Assembly: GCA_003552365.1 (NCBI GenBank)
Contig: PUKR01000099.1
Span: 1 to 51,349 of the forward strand
Length of the DNA: 51,349 nt
From: Syntrophomonadaceae bacterium
GTDB taxonomy: Bacteria > Bacillota > Dethiobacteria > DTU022
Reading direction: 5' to 3'
Below, piece by piece: positions 34,670-42,148 of the stretch. Positions within the stretch are counted from its first letter, which is position 1. Every line of letters starts with the position of its first letter. Position numbers and translations under genes: made by a program. The notes under the pieces are model-generated. The model did not search any database. It was not told the DNA's origin and saw only the letters and a list, made by a program, of their open reading frames with translations.

Positions 34670-35995
34670 CTACCTTACAATTTTTTCTATTTTTTTCAAG
34701 GTTTCCTTTAATTCAAAACGCTCGGAAGGTTCCTGGCGTAAAAAATTCATTAACTCCGGTCGTTTTTGTATTGCCCGGTCCACTTCCGGCTGTGAACCGG
34801 GAACATAAGCACCGATATTAATTAGATCTTCCATCGATTCATATTTTGAAAGTAATTTGCGTGATTCAGCCGCAACTTCCTTATGATTTTCCTCTACCAG
34901 GTTAAGCATGAGCCGGCTGTTGCTATTCAAAACATCGGCTGCAGGAAAATGGTTTTGAGAAGCCAGTTTGCGGCTTAAAACGATATGCCCGTCAAGAACG
35001 CTGCGAACCGCATCGGTAATCGGTTCGGTAAAGTCATCTCCATCTACCAGCACCGTGTAAAAACCGGTTATACTGCCCCTGCTTGAAGTCCCCGATCGTT
35101 CCAAAAAGCGGGGAATCAGGGCAAAAACCGAAGGGGTATACCCTTTTGTGGAAGGTGGTTCACCAACAGCCAGGCCAATTTCTCTCTGGGCCATACAAAA
35201 CCTGGTTACAGAATCCATCATGAAAATTACTTTCTTGCCCAGGTCCCGAAAATATTCAGCGATAGTAGCCGCAACCAGCCCGCCCATAACTCTTTCCAGG
35301 GCCGGGCGGTCAGAGGTAGATACCACAACCACTGATCTTTTAAGGCCCTCTTCCCCGAGATCCTGGCGAATAAAATCCCCCACTTCGCGTCCGCGCTCTC
35401 CAATCAGGGCGATTACATTGACATCAGACTCGCTGTGACGGGCAATCATCCCCAGTAAAGTGCTTTTACCAACCCCGCTTCCCGAAAAAATACCCACTCT
35501 CTGGCCCTCGCCGCAGGTCAGCATACCGTCGATAGCTTTAACCCCGGTAGGCAAAATAGAGTCGATGGGCCGTCTTTCCATCGGGTTCGGCGGACGGTTA
35601 TTCACCGGATATTCTTTCCCTTCATCATCTTTTAAGGGCGGCAAGCCGCTTTCTAAAAGATAACCCAGCCCGTCAAGCACCTTTCCTTTTAATTTTTCAT
35701 TTACTCTAACTGAAAAGCTTTTTCCGGTTGGCTCCACTACACAGCCGGGAGAGATTCCCTGCAGGTTGCCCAGTGGCATCAAAAGAGCGCATTTTTCCCG
35801 GAACCCGACTACTTCGGCGACAAATATTTCGCCGGTGGTTGATTTGATGTTGCATATTTCCCCAATAAAAGGGCGGATACCGCTTACTTCAATAACCAGG
35901 CCGATTACCTGGCGGACCTTACCTTTTACCCGCCCGCCGGGCATTGCCGTTAAAGATGAGAAATATTTGCCATTACTTGCTTCAGTGCTTGTCAT
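34670..35995 (-). CDS. fliI: Flagellum-specific ATPase FliI
   Basis: About 441 residues from the ATG at 35995, inside the end of fliH; an upstream extension of the frame lacks support. Walker A GIFSGSGVGKSTLLGMIAR, Walker B region VIFMMDSVTRFCMAQREIGL, and DGDDFTEPITDAVRSVLDGHIVLSR are typical of the export ATPase. It energises loading of export substrates with FliH and FliJ. Confidence 0.96.
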   Translation of the reverse strand: MTSTEASNGKYFSSLTAMPGGRVKGKVRQVIGLVIEVSGIRPFIGEICNIKSTTGEIFVAEVVGFREKCALLMPLGNLQGISPGCVVEPTGKSFSVRVNEKLKGKVLDGLGYLLESGLPPLKDDEGKEYPVNNRPPNPMERRPIDSILPTGVKAIDGMLTCGEGQRVGIFSGSGVGKSTLLGMIARHSESDVNVIALIGERGREVGDFIRQDLGEEGLKRSVVVVSTSDRPALERVMGGLVAATIAEYFRDLGKKVIFMMDSVTRFCMAQREIGLAVGEPPSTKGYTPSVFALIPRFLERSGTSSRGSITGFYTVLVDGDDFTEPITDAVRSVLDGHIVLSRKLASQNHFPAADVLNSNSRLMLNLVEENHKEVAAESRKLLSKYESMEDLINIGAYVPGSQPEVDRAIQKRPELMNFLRQEPSERFELKETLKKIEKIVR

Positions 35996-36881
35996 ATAAA
36001 AGACCTTTCTCTTCTGCCTGCTCCGCTGCTTCTTCACGGGCAACATTCAAAAGCATTTGCTCCAGCTGTTTTTTTTCTTCCCCCAGCAAATATTCGGCAA
36101 CACCGCTCTCCGATTCAACCCGGCAGCTGCCGCTGGGAACTCTTTCATCCGCAACCAGGTCCAGCTTAATAATTTCTGTGAACTCTTCTTTTAAGTTCTC
36201 CCGTTGTTCAAGGCAGACATCATGATCATTTGGATTAACATAAATCTCTACCTGCTCGCCACCGTTTAAAATATTTAAGGTTTCCCGAACAATTCCGGTG
36301 ATTGCTTCCGGATCAATCTCCAGCTGTTTATGGACCAGCCTTTCTGCAACAGCTACAGATAGCTCAACAATTTTTTGCTCCGAAGCTGCCACAATTTCTT
36401 TTGACCTGCTGCGGGCTTCCATCAAACATTCTTCCGCTTCTTTTAGTTTTTTTTGCGCTTCTTCCCGCATTTTCCGGCATTCATCTTCTGCCTTTTTCCT
36501 GCCTTTTTCATAACCTTCTTCAACACACTGCTCCATTCTTTCTTCCAGAATAGCTTCAGCTATTTCTTCCGGGCTTTTCTTTTTTTCCTTTTTTTGCTGA
36601 CTCTCCCCGGCATCATCTAATGCCTCTTCCGCGTCGGAAGGATCCTGTCTTTGTTCATGGTCATCTGCTTCCGCTTCACTTTCCCCCACGTAATCACTAT
36701 CTCCGGGCTGTGGCCAGAGGGCAATGTTTTCTTCCTGCCTCGAATTTTCAGTTTGCATTCCCGAAATCGGAGTATCAAAACCTTGATCCTGGCACTCCTG
36801 CTCTATAGAAATCTCTATCTCGTACGAAGAAGCGCCTGCAACTTGCGGTTGTTTATAAATTTTTTTAGGCGATAATGGCAT
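35982..36881 (-). CDS. fliH: Flagellar assembly protein FliH
   Basis: About 299 residues. Residues 1-100 are acidic and low complexity (long Asp/Glu runs), the middle is a Lys/Glu/Ala coiled coil (EEIAEAILEERMEQCVEEGYEKGRKKAEDE), and the C-terminal domain has SVAVAERLVHKQLEIDPEAITGIVRETL. FliH dimers hold FliI at the C-ring. Starts within the 3' end of fliG. Confidence 0.9.
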   Translation of the reverse strand: MPLSPKKIYKQPQVAGASSYEIEISIEQECQDQGFDTPISGMQTENSRQEENIALWPQPGDSDYVGESEAEADDHEQRQDPSDAEEALDDAGESQQKKEKKKSPEEIAEAILEERMEQCVEEGYEKGRKKAEDECRKMREEAQKKLKEAEECLMEARSRSKEIVAASEQKIVELSVAVAERLVHKQLEIDPEAITGIVRETLNILNGGEQVEIYVNPNDHDVCLEQRENLKEEFTEIIKLDLVADERVPSGSCRVESESGVAEYLLGEEKKQLEQMLLNVAREEAAEQAEEKGLLYDKH

Positions 36882-37878
36882 CGTCGCCACCCCTAGATAT
36901 GATAATTTCGCCGCTCTCATCAAGACGCCTGATTACAGCAACCACTCGCTGCTGGGATTCTTCAACTTCACGCAGCCTGACCGGTCCCATATATTCCATA
37001 TTTTCTTCGAGCATTTCGCCTGCCCGTTTGGAAATATTCTTGAAAACCCGGTTTTTCACTTCTTCGCTTGCTCCCTTTAGGGCCATAGCAATATCATTGC
37101 TCTCAAGGTCCCTGATAATTCTCTGGATGGAAGCATCGTCAAGGTTGACAATATCTTCAAAAATGAACATCTGCTGCCTGATTTCTTCGGCCAGCTCGGC
37201 ATCTTCTTTTTCCAGCTCTTCCAGGATTAACTTTTCCGTGCCCCGGTCAACATTATTTAGTATTTCAACTACTGCCCCAATGCCACCGGCAGAGGTAAAA
37301 TCCTGCTGAAAGATGGTCGAGAGGCGCTCCTGCATAACACTCTCCACTCCCTTGATAATTTGGGGTGAAGTCCGTTCCATAACCGCAATTCTCCGGGCTA
37401 TATCACTTTGAATTTCCTGGGGCAGTTCGGATATTACCATTGCCGACTGATCGGCATCCAGGTAAGAAAGAATAAAGGCAATCGTTTGCGGATGTTCCTG
37501 GCTGATCATGTTAACCAGCTGTTTTGCATCGGCATCCCTGACAAAAGTAAACGGCTTTACCTTGCTTTGTTCTTTCAATTTTTTCATCAAATCGGAAGCT
37601 TTCTGCGGGCCAAGAGTTCTTTCCAAAACCTCCTTGGCATAATCATATCCGCCGTTTACCATGTACTGCTGGGCTTCATGGATAGCAGTAAATTCTTCCA
37701 ATATTTCATCCAGGCTGTCTCTTTCCACCCTGGTTGTATTGGCAATCTCCATGCTGATCTTTTCAATTTCAGCCTCGCTGAAATGCTTTAATATTCCGGC
37801 TGAAAGGTTCGGGCCAAGCGCTAACAAAAATATTGCCACTTTTTTAAGCCCGGACATTCTTCTGGTGGCAGTAGTCAT
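36865..37878 (-). CDS. fliG: Flagellar motor switch protein FliG
   Basis: 337 residues of ARM-like helices. N-terminal KVAIFLLALGPNLSAGILKHFSEAEIEKI, middle EHPQTIAFILSYLDADQSA and LPQEIQSDIARRIAVMERTSP, and C-terminal torque helix region containing MFIFEDIVNLDDASIQRIIRDLESNDIAMALKGA. It binds FliF and the stator. Normal length. Confidence 0.97.
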   Translation of the reverse strand: MTTATRRMSGLKKVAIFLLALGPNLSAGILKHFSEAEIEKISMEIANTTRVERDSLDEILEEFTAIHEAQQYMVNGGYDYAKEVLERTLGPQKASDLMKKLKEQSKVKPFTFVRDADAKQLVNMISQEHPQTIAFILSYLDADQSAMVISELPQEIQSDIARRIAVMERTSPQIIKGVESVMQERLSTIFQQDFTSAGGIGAVVEILNNVDRGTEKLILEELEKEDAELAEEIRQQMFIFEDIVNLDDASIQRIIRDLESNDIAMALKGASEEVKNRVFKNISKRAGEMLEENMEYMGPVRLREVEESQQRVVAVIRRLDESGEIIISRGGDDAIIA

Positions 37879-37883
37879 AAATA

Positions 37884-39497
37884 TTATTCCTCCGTCAACC
37901 AGGTTTTAAGCAGGTTGGCCACACTTTCCGGTTCTTCTTTGGCCATATCCCGAATCAATTTTGCCTTTTTCTCAGCTTCTCCCGTTTCCTCTTCTGTTTC
38001 TTCACGAACCCTGCCCTCCATTTGATCTTCCAGGGAAAGCGGGTCCATCTCATATTCTTCCTCTTCACGCCTTCGCCTTGCCCTGGCCCGCAAGAACAGA
38101 ATCAAAGCCAGGAGAGCCAGCAATGCCGCTGCCGCAATGGCTATCAGCCATGGCAGGGGCAGGGGTAGAGCAACCGGCGGCTCTGCTGGCACCGGCTCCG
38201 GAACATCCGGTGGGGCAAAAGGGATCATTTGAACGCTTAATGTATCCCCCCGGGCCTCATCCAGCCCGACAGCGGAATCAACCAGTTCGGCAATCTGTTC
38301 ATCCATAAAGGGGTCGCCGCCATCATTGTCGATAATAACTGCTGTCGACAGGTTAACAACCTGCCCCGGGGCAGTTTCGATATATTCCCTGGTTTCACCA
38401 ACCTCGTAGTTAACGATCTCTTCAATATGTTCATAGCTTGATTCACCTTCTCCGGCAAGGGCCGCAGCCTGACCTGGAATATTAGCTTCCCCAACTTCTT
38501 CTACCGGAGCCCCCATGCTTTCAGACTGTTCTTCAATCCGGTGGGTAGAACGAGGTACGGGATCATTCTCATAAGCGACCATGGTCTGTTCGCGGCTGTC
38601 AAAATCCATTTCTGCAGAAACCATGGCCACTGCCCTGCCCGGCCCATAAACCTGCTCAAGGATTGAGCGTAACCTGCTCTCCAGTTCAGTTTCGAACTGG
38701 CGCTTAAGTTGATGCTGCTCTTCTATAGTTGAAGTTACAACATCATTATCAATTGGCGCGAAAGCATCGTGTAAAACATTACCGCCCTCGTCCACGACAC
38801 TTACATTTTCCGGCTTGAGGCCTTCAACGCTGCCGGAAACCAGGCTGACAATGCCACGGACCTGGTCTTCACTTAAGGTTGTAAGCGGGCTGAGGCGTAA
38901 AAATACTGAAGCGGAGGGGTCTTCCCTGTCTCTTATAAAAACACCGTCATCGGTTATAACCAGGTGCACCCGGGCCTGATCGACAGCATCAAGACTGGCA
39001 ATGGTCCGGCGCAATTCTTCTTCAAGGGCTATCTGCCACTGGGCCTGCCGCTCAAAGTCACTGGCAACCATGGCTCCCTCTTCAAACAGTTCAAACCCGA
39101 TCCCCTGGGCATGCAGATCCGGTGAGAGGTTAATCCGCAGGCGGTCACGTTGATCCGGCGGGACTAAGATGGTAGTTCCGTCATCCTCAAGTTCATATGG
39201 AATATTATCTTCATCGAGAGCGGCAGCTATTTCCCTGGCATCAGATGGATCAAGGCGGTGGTACAAAACTTCTTTTTGCTCGGAGATAGAACTGGTCACC
39301 GACAAAATCAGGATAGCGACAAAAGCTAAACCGGCTACCGCAATTATTCCGATTCTGGCTGGAGGCCGGAGGTTATACCAAAACCGCTTTAAGAAACTAT
39401 TCTCTTCTTCCTGGTATTCAGGCTCTTTCTGATAATTGTTCCCAGGCTGGTAATTGTTTTCACTTTCAGGTGACTGCCTTTCGTTTTCCTCAGCCAT
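37884..39497 (-). CDS. fliF: Flagellar MS-ring protein FliF
   Basis: 537 residues with two membrane helices (about 50-70 and 445-470) flanking a large ring domain (EVLYHRLDPSDAREIAAALDEDNIPYELEDDGTTILVP, ALEEELRRTIASLDAVDQARVHLV). The C-terminal tail (IRDMAKEEPESVANLLKTWL) binds FliG. Normal size; the extracellular part is acidic. Confidence 0.96.
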   Translation of the reverse strand: MAEENERQSPESENNYQPGNNYQKEPEYQEEENSFLKRFWYNLRPPARIGIIAVAGLAFVAILILSVTSSISEQKEVLYHRLDPSDAREIAAALDEDNIPYELEDDGTTILVPPDQRDRLRINLSPDLHAQGIGFELFEEGAMVASDFERQAQWQIALEEELRRTIASLDAVDQARVHLVITDDGVFIRDREDPSASVFLRLSPLTTLSEDQVRGIVSLVSGSVEGLKPENVSVVDEGGNVLHDAFAPIDNDVVTSTIEEQHQLKRQFETELESRLRSILEQVYGPGRAVAMVSAEMDFDSREQTMVAYENDPVPRSTHRIEEQSESMGAPVEEVGEANIPGQAAALAGEGESSYEHIEEIVNYEVGETREYIETAPGQVVNLSTAVIIDNDGGDPFMDEQIAELVDSAVGLDEARGDTLSVQMIPFAPPDVPEPVPAEPPVALPLPLPWLIAIAAAALLALLALILFLRARARRRREEEEYEMDPLSLEDQMEGRVREETEEETGEAEKKAKLIRDMAKEEPESVANLLKTWLTEE

Positions 39498-39523
39498 TAA
39501 AGCACCTCATCCAATCCTAAGAT

Positions 39524-39829
39524 TTAGATCTGCATCCTGGAGATCTCCTGGTAAGCATCCAAAACTTTGTTTACTACCTGGCCGGTTAGCTGAAGGCTCA
39601 ATCGGGCCTCCTCTGTTTTAATCATGACCTGGTGAATATTTTCTATATCGCCGGCAAGCATATCATCGGCAGCCTGCTCGGCATCAATTTGTGTTTGATT
39701 AACCCCGTCCAGTGCTTCGTAAAGGCTATCGGCAAAGCTGCGGTCATTTTCTTTACCTTCTTCAGCCTGCCTGACAAAATTCCGATCTATAAAATTATTC
39801 CTGTTTACTCCTCCAACATTTTCTACCAT
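39524..39829 (-). CDS. fliE: Flagellar MS-ring/rod adaptor FliE
   Basis: 101 residues. The C-terminal half ADDMLAGDIENIHQVMIKTEEARLSLQLTGQVVNKVLDAYQEISRMQI is the FliE signature. It joins the MS ring and export gate to the rod. Between flgC and fliF, the standard place. Confidence 0.94.
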   Translation of the reverse strand: MVENVGGVNRNNFIDRNFVRQAEEGKENDRSFADSLYEALDGVNQTQIDAEQAADDMLAGDIENIHQVMIKTEEARLSLQLTGQVVNKVLDAYQEISRMQI

Positions 39830-39841
39830 TTAAGGTTCCTC

Positions 39842-40309
39842 CTAGCGGCCTATTTCTAGAGCTTTGGCATAAATGCTTTTAGCAGTATTCACAGCGGTTG
39901 AATTTGCTTCGTAAGAGCGCTGGGCCGTGATCATATCGGTCATTTCTTTGGCCAGCTCAATGTTGGGATATTCAACATAGCCGTCTTCCCCGGCATCGGG
40001 ATGTTCAGGGTCATAAACCGCCATCGGTTCCTCGTCATCAGCGATAATTCGGTCAACCCTGACTCCGTGTCCTTCTACTTTTCCAGGGATCCTTTCACTG
40101 GGAACAAAAGGCTGTACGATTCGCCTTCTCCCCTGTTCTTCAGCCCTGGCCAGATCCTCGGCAAAAGAAATGGTGCGCCGTCGGTAGGGACCGCCTTCTT
40201 CGGTGCGGGTAGTATTCATATTGGCAATATTGCCGGCGATGGTGTCCAACCGGGTTTTTTCTGCAGTCAGGGCTGAACCGGAAATACGAAAATCAGGAAA
40301 CATGGTCAC
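39842..40309 (-). CDS. flgC: Flagellar rod protein FlgC
   Basis: 155 residues. N-terminal FRISGSALTAEKTRLDTIAGNIANMNTTRTEEGGPYRR and C-terminal NIELAKEMTDMITAQRSYEANSTAVNTAKSIY are diagnostic. The GTG at 40309, eight bases from GGAGG, is the likely start. Proximal rod. Confidence 0.95.
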   Translation of the reverse strand: MTMFPDFRISGSALTAEKTRLDTIAGNIANMNTTRTEEGGPYRRRTISFAEDLARAEEQGRRRIVQPFVPSERIPGKVEGHGVRVDRIIADDEEPMAVYDPEHPDAGEDGYVEYPNIELAKEMTDMITAQRSYEANSTAVNTAKSIYAKALEIGR

Positions 40310-40311
40310 GC

Positions 40312-40716
40312 TTAACGCCTCCCTTCATTGATTACAAAACGCCAGTTATCAAAGCGAGTATTTAACTTTTGTGTATATGAATTGTAGCGAAGCTGGTTGC
40401 TGACCATATTGAGCATTTCCCGCTCCAGATCAACGTTGTTGCCGTCAATCCGGCGGATAGTAGAGGTGTCTTTTTTGATTTCAGGTTCGATGTCCCGATC
40501 GGGCATTTGGGGGAAATGCCTCTCATCGGTCCGGGCAAGCGGGGAATCAATTCTTTCCCGGGCTTCCTGCAGCTGTTTTTCAAAGGAAACATCGCTGCGC
40601 TGAAAACCCGGCGTGTTTAAGTTGGCAAGGTTATTGGCTGTCACCTGCTGGCGCAGGGTCGATGCATCCATCCCCTTAATTATGCCGGATGTGACTTTAT
40701 CCCGGAAAATTGTCAT
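40312..40716 (-). CDS. flgB: Flagellar rod protein FlgB, first gene of the operon
   Basis: 134 residues from the ATG at 40716 (MTIFRDKVTSG). Signature: LRQQVTANNLANLNTPGFQRSDVSFEKQL and the C-terminal NNVDLEREMLNMVSNQLRYNSYTQKL. The open frame continues upstream, but that extension lies inside the terminator hairpin and has no family resemblance. FlgB starts the flgB-to-cheR run and stands directly behind a cyclic di-GMP riboswitch. Confidence 0.95.
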   Translation of the reverse strand: MTIFRDKVTSGIIKGMDASTLRQQVTANNLANLNTPGFQRSDVSFEKQLQEARERIDSPLARTDERHFPQMPDRDIEPEIKKDTSTIRRIDGNNVDLEREMLNMVSNQLRYNSYTQKLNTRFDNWRFVINEGRR

Positions 40717-40739
40717 CTTAACACCCCCGTTAACAAGTA

Positions 40740-40775
40740 AAAGAGAGGCTGCCAGTTGCAAAGCTGCCTCTCTTT
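40740..40775 (-). terminator. Intrinsic terminator, expression platform of the flgB riboswitch
   Basis: 10-bp perfect stem: AAAGAGAGGC (775-766) and GCCUCUCUUU (749-740) with a 16-base loop, ending in UUUUAC. It lies 24 bp before the flgB start codon and after the aptamer, so it decides between leader termination and read-through. The segment 756-746, which covers the loop end and first bases of the 3' arm, is complementary over 11 bp to the 3' end of the aptamer (843-833). Confidence 0.85.
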
Positions 40776-40830
40776 AGAAAACGGGGTTATCCCTTTTGAA
40801 GTTGGGCTATTCCCTTTTACTTCCTATAAG

Positions 40831-40916
40831 AGACTGGCAGCCTGGCAATCCGGCTTAACTGCGGATCCACGGCTTTGCGCCCCCATATCACTATGGGTTA
40901 GCCTTTATCAGTCTTT
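40831..40916 (-). promoter_or_regulatory. Class I cyclic di-GMP riboswitch (GEMM) controlling flgB operon
   Basis: Read on the minus strand the aptamer shows GGCUAACC, then a 6-bp stem CCCAUA/UAUGGG capped by a GUGA (GNRA) tetraloop, then GGCGCAAAGCC, a second stem AUCCG/CGGAU, and GCCAGGCUGCC closing with CAGUC that pairs to GACUG in front. These are the conserved blocks of GEMM-I. The nucleotide matching Vc2 position 20 is G, which by my alignment favours cyclic di-GMP over cGAMP. The 3' strand AGGCUGCCAGU (843-833) can alternatively pair with ACUGGCAGCCU (756-746) and block the terminator. This predicts termination when ligand is bound, as known for Clostridioides difficile flgB. Confidence 0.92.
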
Positions 40917-40941
40917 TAGTCTTTCTCAATATTGGATTTAC

Positions 40942-40971
40942 ATTATAGCAAAATGATAACCACCAGGTCAA
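40942..40971 (-). promoter_or_regulatory. Sigma-A promoter of the flgB operon
   Basis: TTGACC (971-966), 18-bp spacer, TATAAT (947-942). A start point near 40935 would place the whole riboswitch in a roughly 220-nt leader. Confidence 0.8.
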
Positions 40972-41237
40972 GGAAAATATAAAATAAAATTTAAATTGAT
41001 AATAATAATTTAAAAATTGACCTTTGTTTTTTACATTCGCTGCCTGTTTTGTAATTCCTTCTTAGATCAAAATATTTATTTAATACTTTTAAGTGTTAGC
41101 AATTTATATTAGTTGAGCAGAGGATTTGAAGATATTTTGCCGGGTAGCAAAGCAGCGGTGAAATAGAAAGTTTAGAGGTTATCTGTCAGAGTATCCAGGG
41201 TAATAAGCAAGCGTCAATCGGTACAGGATTTTTTAAA
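40972..41237. other. AT-rich gap upstream of the flgB promoter
   Basis: The 521-bp gap between flgB and the next gene upstream (41238) contains the promoter, riboswitch and terminator at its flgB end. The remaining 266 bp (this entry) are AT-rich and show no gene, no clear terminator for the flgM-fliW transcript and no strong repeat. Transcripts from upstream could therefore read into the flgB leader. Confidence 0.5.
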
Positions 41238-41654
41238 TTAGCATCTTTTTTTGAGAAACAGCTCCTGGTGTCCTTGCTTTATACCTTTATAAGCTTTCAA
41301 GGTTTGCCGGCCCCTTGCCAGCCTGTTTATAGTATTTCCGGATGTTTTTAAAGCTTCCTCCAGGCGGCGCCTGTTTTTTTCGCGGAAACCCTTAATTCCT
41401 TTTAATAAATGGGACAGTTTTTTAGATTGCTCAGCCGGTAATTCTTTTTTATCGGGAAGGTGAGTTTCCAGGTCGTTCAGTAATTTTTCTATCCTATCTC
41501 CATAATCTTGTAATTTTTGATCGTCAAGCTCCTCTATAGCCAAGCTTTCATTTTTTAAAGCATCATTCAGTTGATGAATAAGCTTTAATGTGTGGTTAAA
41601 ATTTTCCTGGGCTGGTTTTTTAGAGTTTTTCAAAAGACCACCGTTTCTCATCAT
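41238..41654 (-). CDS. Unassigned small helical protein at the end of the flgM-fliW operon
   Basis: 138 residues, very rich in Lys, Glu and Leu, predicted almost fully helical with long coiled-coil-like stretches (HTLKLIHQLNDALKNESLAIEELDDQ, LSHLLKGIKGFREKNRRRLEEALK). It carries no enzyme motif, signal peptide or membrane segment. The build resembles FlgN/FliT-type export chaperones, and it follows fliW where csrA would be expected, but it is not CsrA. A flagellar chaperone is a guess from context. The ribosome binding site is weak. Confidence 0.6.
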   Translation of the reverse strand: MMRNGGLLKNSKKPAQENFNHTLKLIHQLNDALKNESLAIEELDDQKLQDYGDRIEKLLNDLETHLPDKKELPAEQSKKLSHLLKGIKGFREKNRRRLEEALKTSGNTINRLARGRQTLKAYKGIKQGHQELFLKKRC

Positions 41655-41688
41655 TTTTAATAATCAACTCTATCCTGAAAAATAACCA

Positions 41689-42120
41689 TTAGTTTTCCGG
41701 CCCTGCTACAGTGTCTAACGGCACTCTCATGTCCTCACAGCGGTGAGGCACTATCAACTGTTTGCCTCTTTTTTGGACCACATTGATCAGGATCGGTGCG
41801 GCAAGGTTGGTGTAAAGCCTGGCATCATCTACAGTAACGGTCGTAAAAATTATGAGATCCCGCTCTTTTTTGAGCATAAGATCACGCCGATCATCTCGCT
41901 GCAAATCTACACTGTAGCGAGGGAAAAATGGCAACGGATCAACCAGGATCATCCCGATCGAGGGATCATCAGCTGCTATCAGCATGGCAAAAAGCCTGTT
42001 TCCGGGAATTGGTTCAATTAAAAAGCGGCGGTACAATTCCAGGCCCGGGATACCACGGGGGAATATAAATTCTACAAGCTTCCTTTGACTGGTATCTACG
42101 GCTGATTGTTCAATTGTCAT
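41689..42120 (-). CDS. fliW: Flagellar assembly factor FliW
   Basis: 143 residues, the same length as Bacillus FliW. Family features: VEFIFPRGIPGLELYRRFLIEPIP, then LFAMLIAADDPSIGMILVDPLPFFPRYSVDL and DLIIFTTVTVDDARLYTNLAAPILINVVQKRGKQLI. FliW antagonises CsrA and couples flagellin export to its translation. No csrA follows it in this window; the usual neighbour position is taken by an unrelated helical protein. Confidence 0.93.
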   Translation of the reverse strand: MTIEQSAVDTSQRKLVEFIFPRGIPGLELYRRFLIEPIPGNRLFAMLIAADDPSIGMILVDPLPFFPRYSVDLQRDDRRDLMLKKERDLIIFTTVTVDDARLYTNLAAPILINVVQKRGKQLIVPHRCEDMRVPLDTVAGPEN

Positions 42121-42148
42121 ATTTTATGACCTCCTGTTCTAAACACTC

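Noticed and set aside
40717..40761. 15-residue upstream extension of FlgB
   Set aside because: It overlaps the terminator hairpin, has no ribosome binding site and does not resemble FlgB N-termini.
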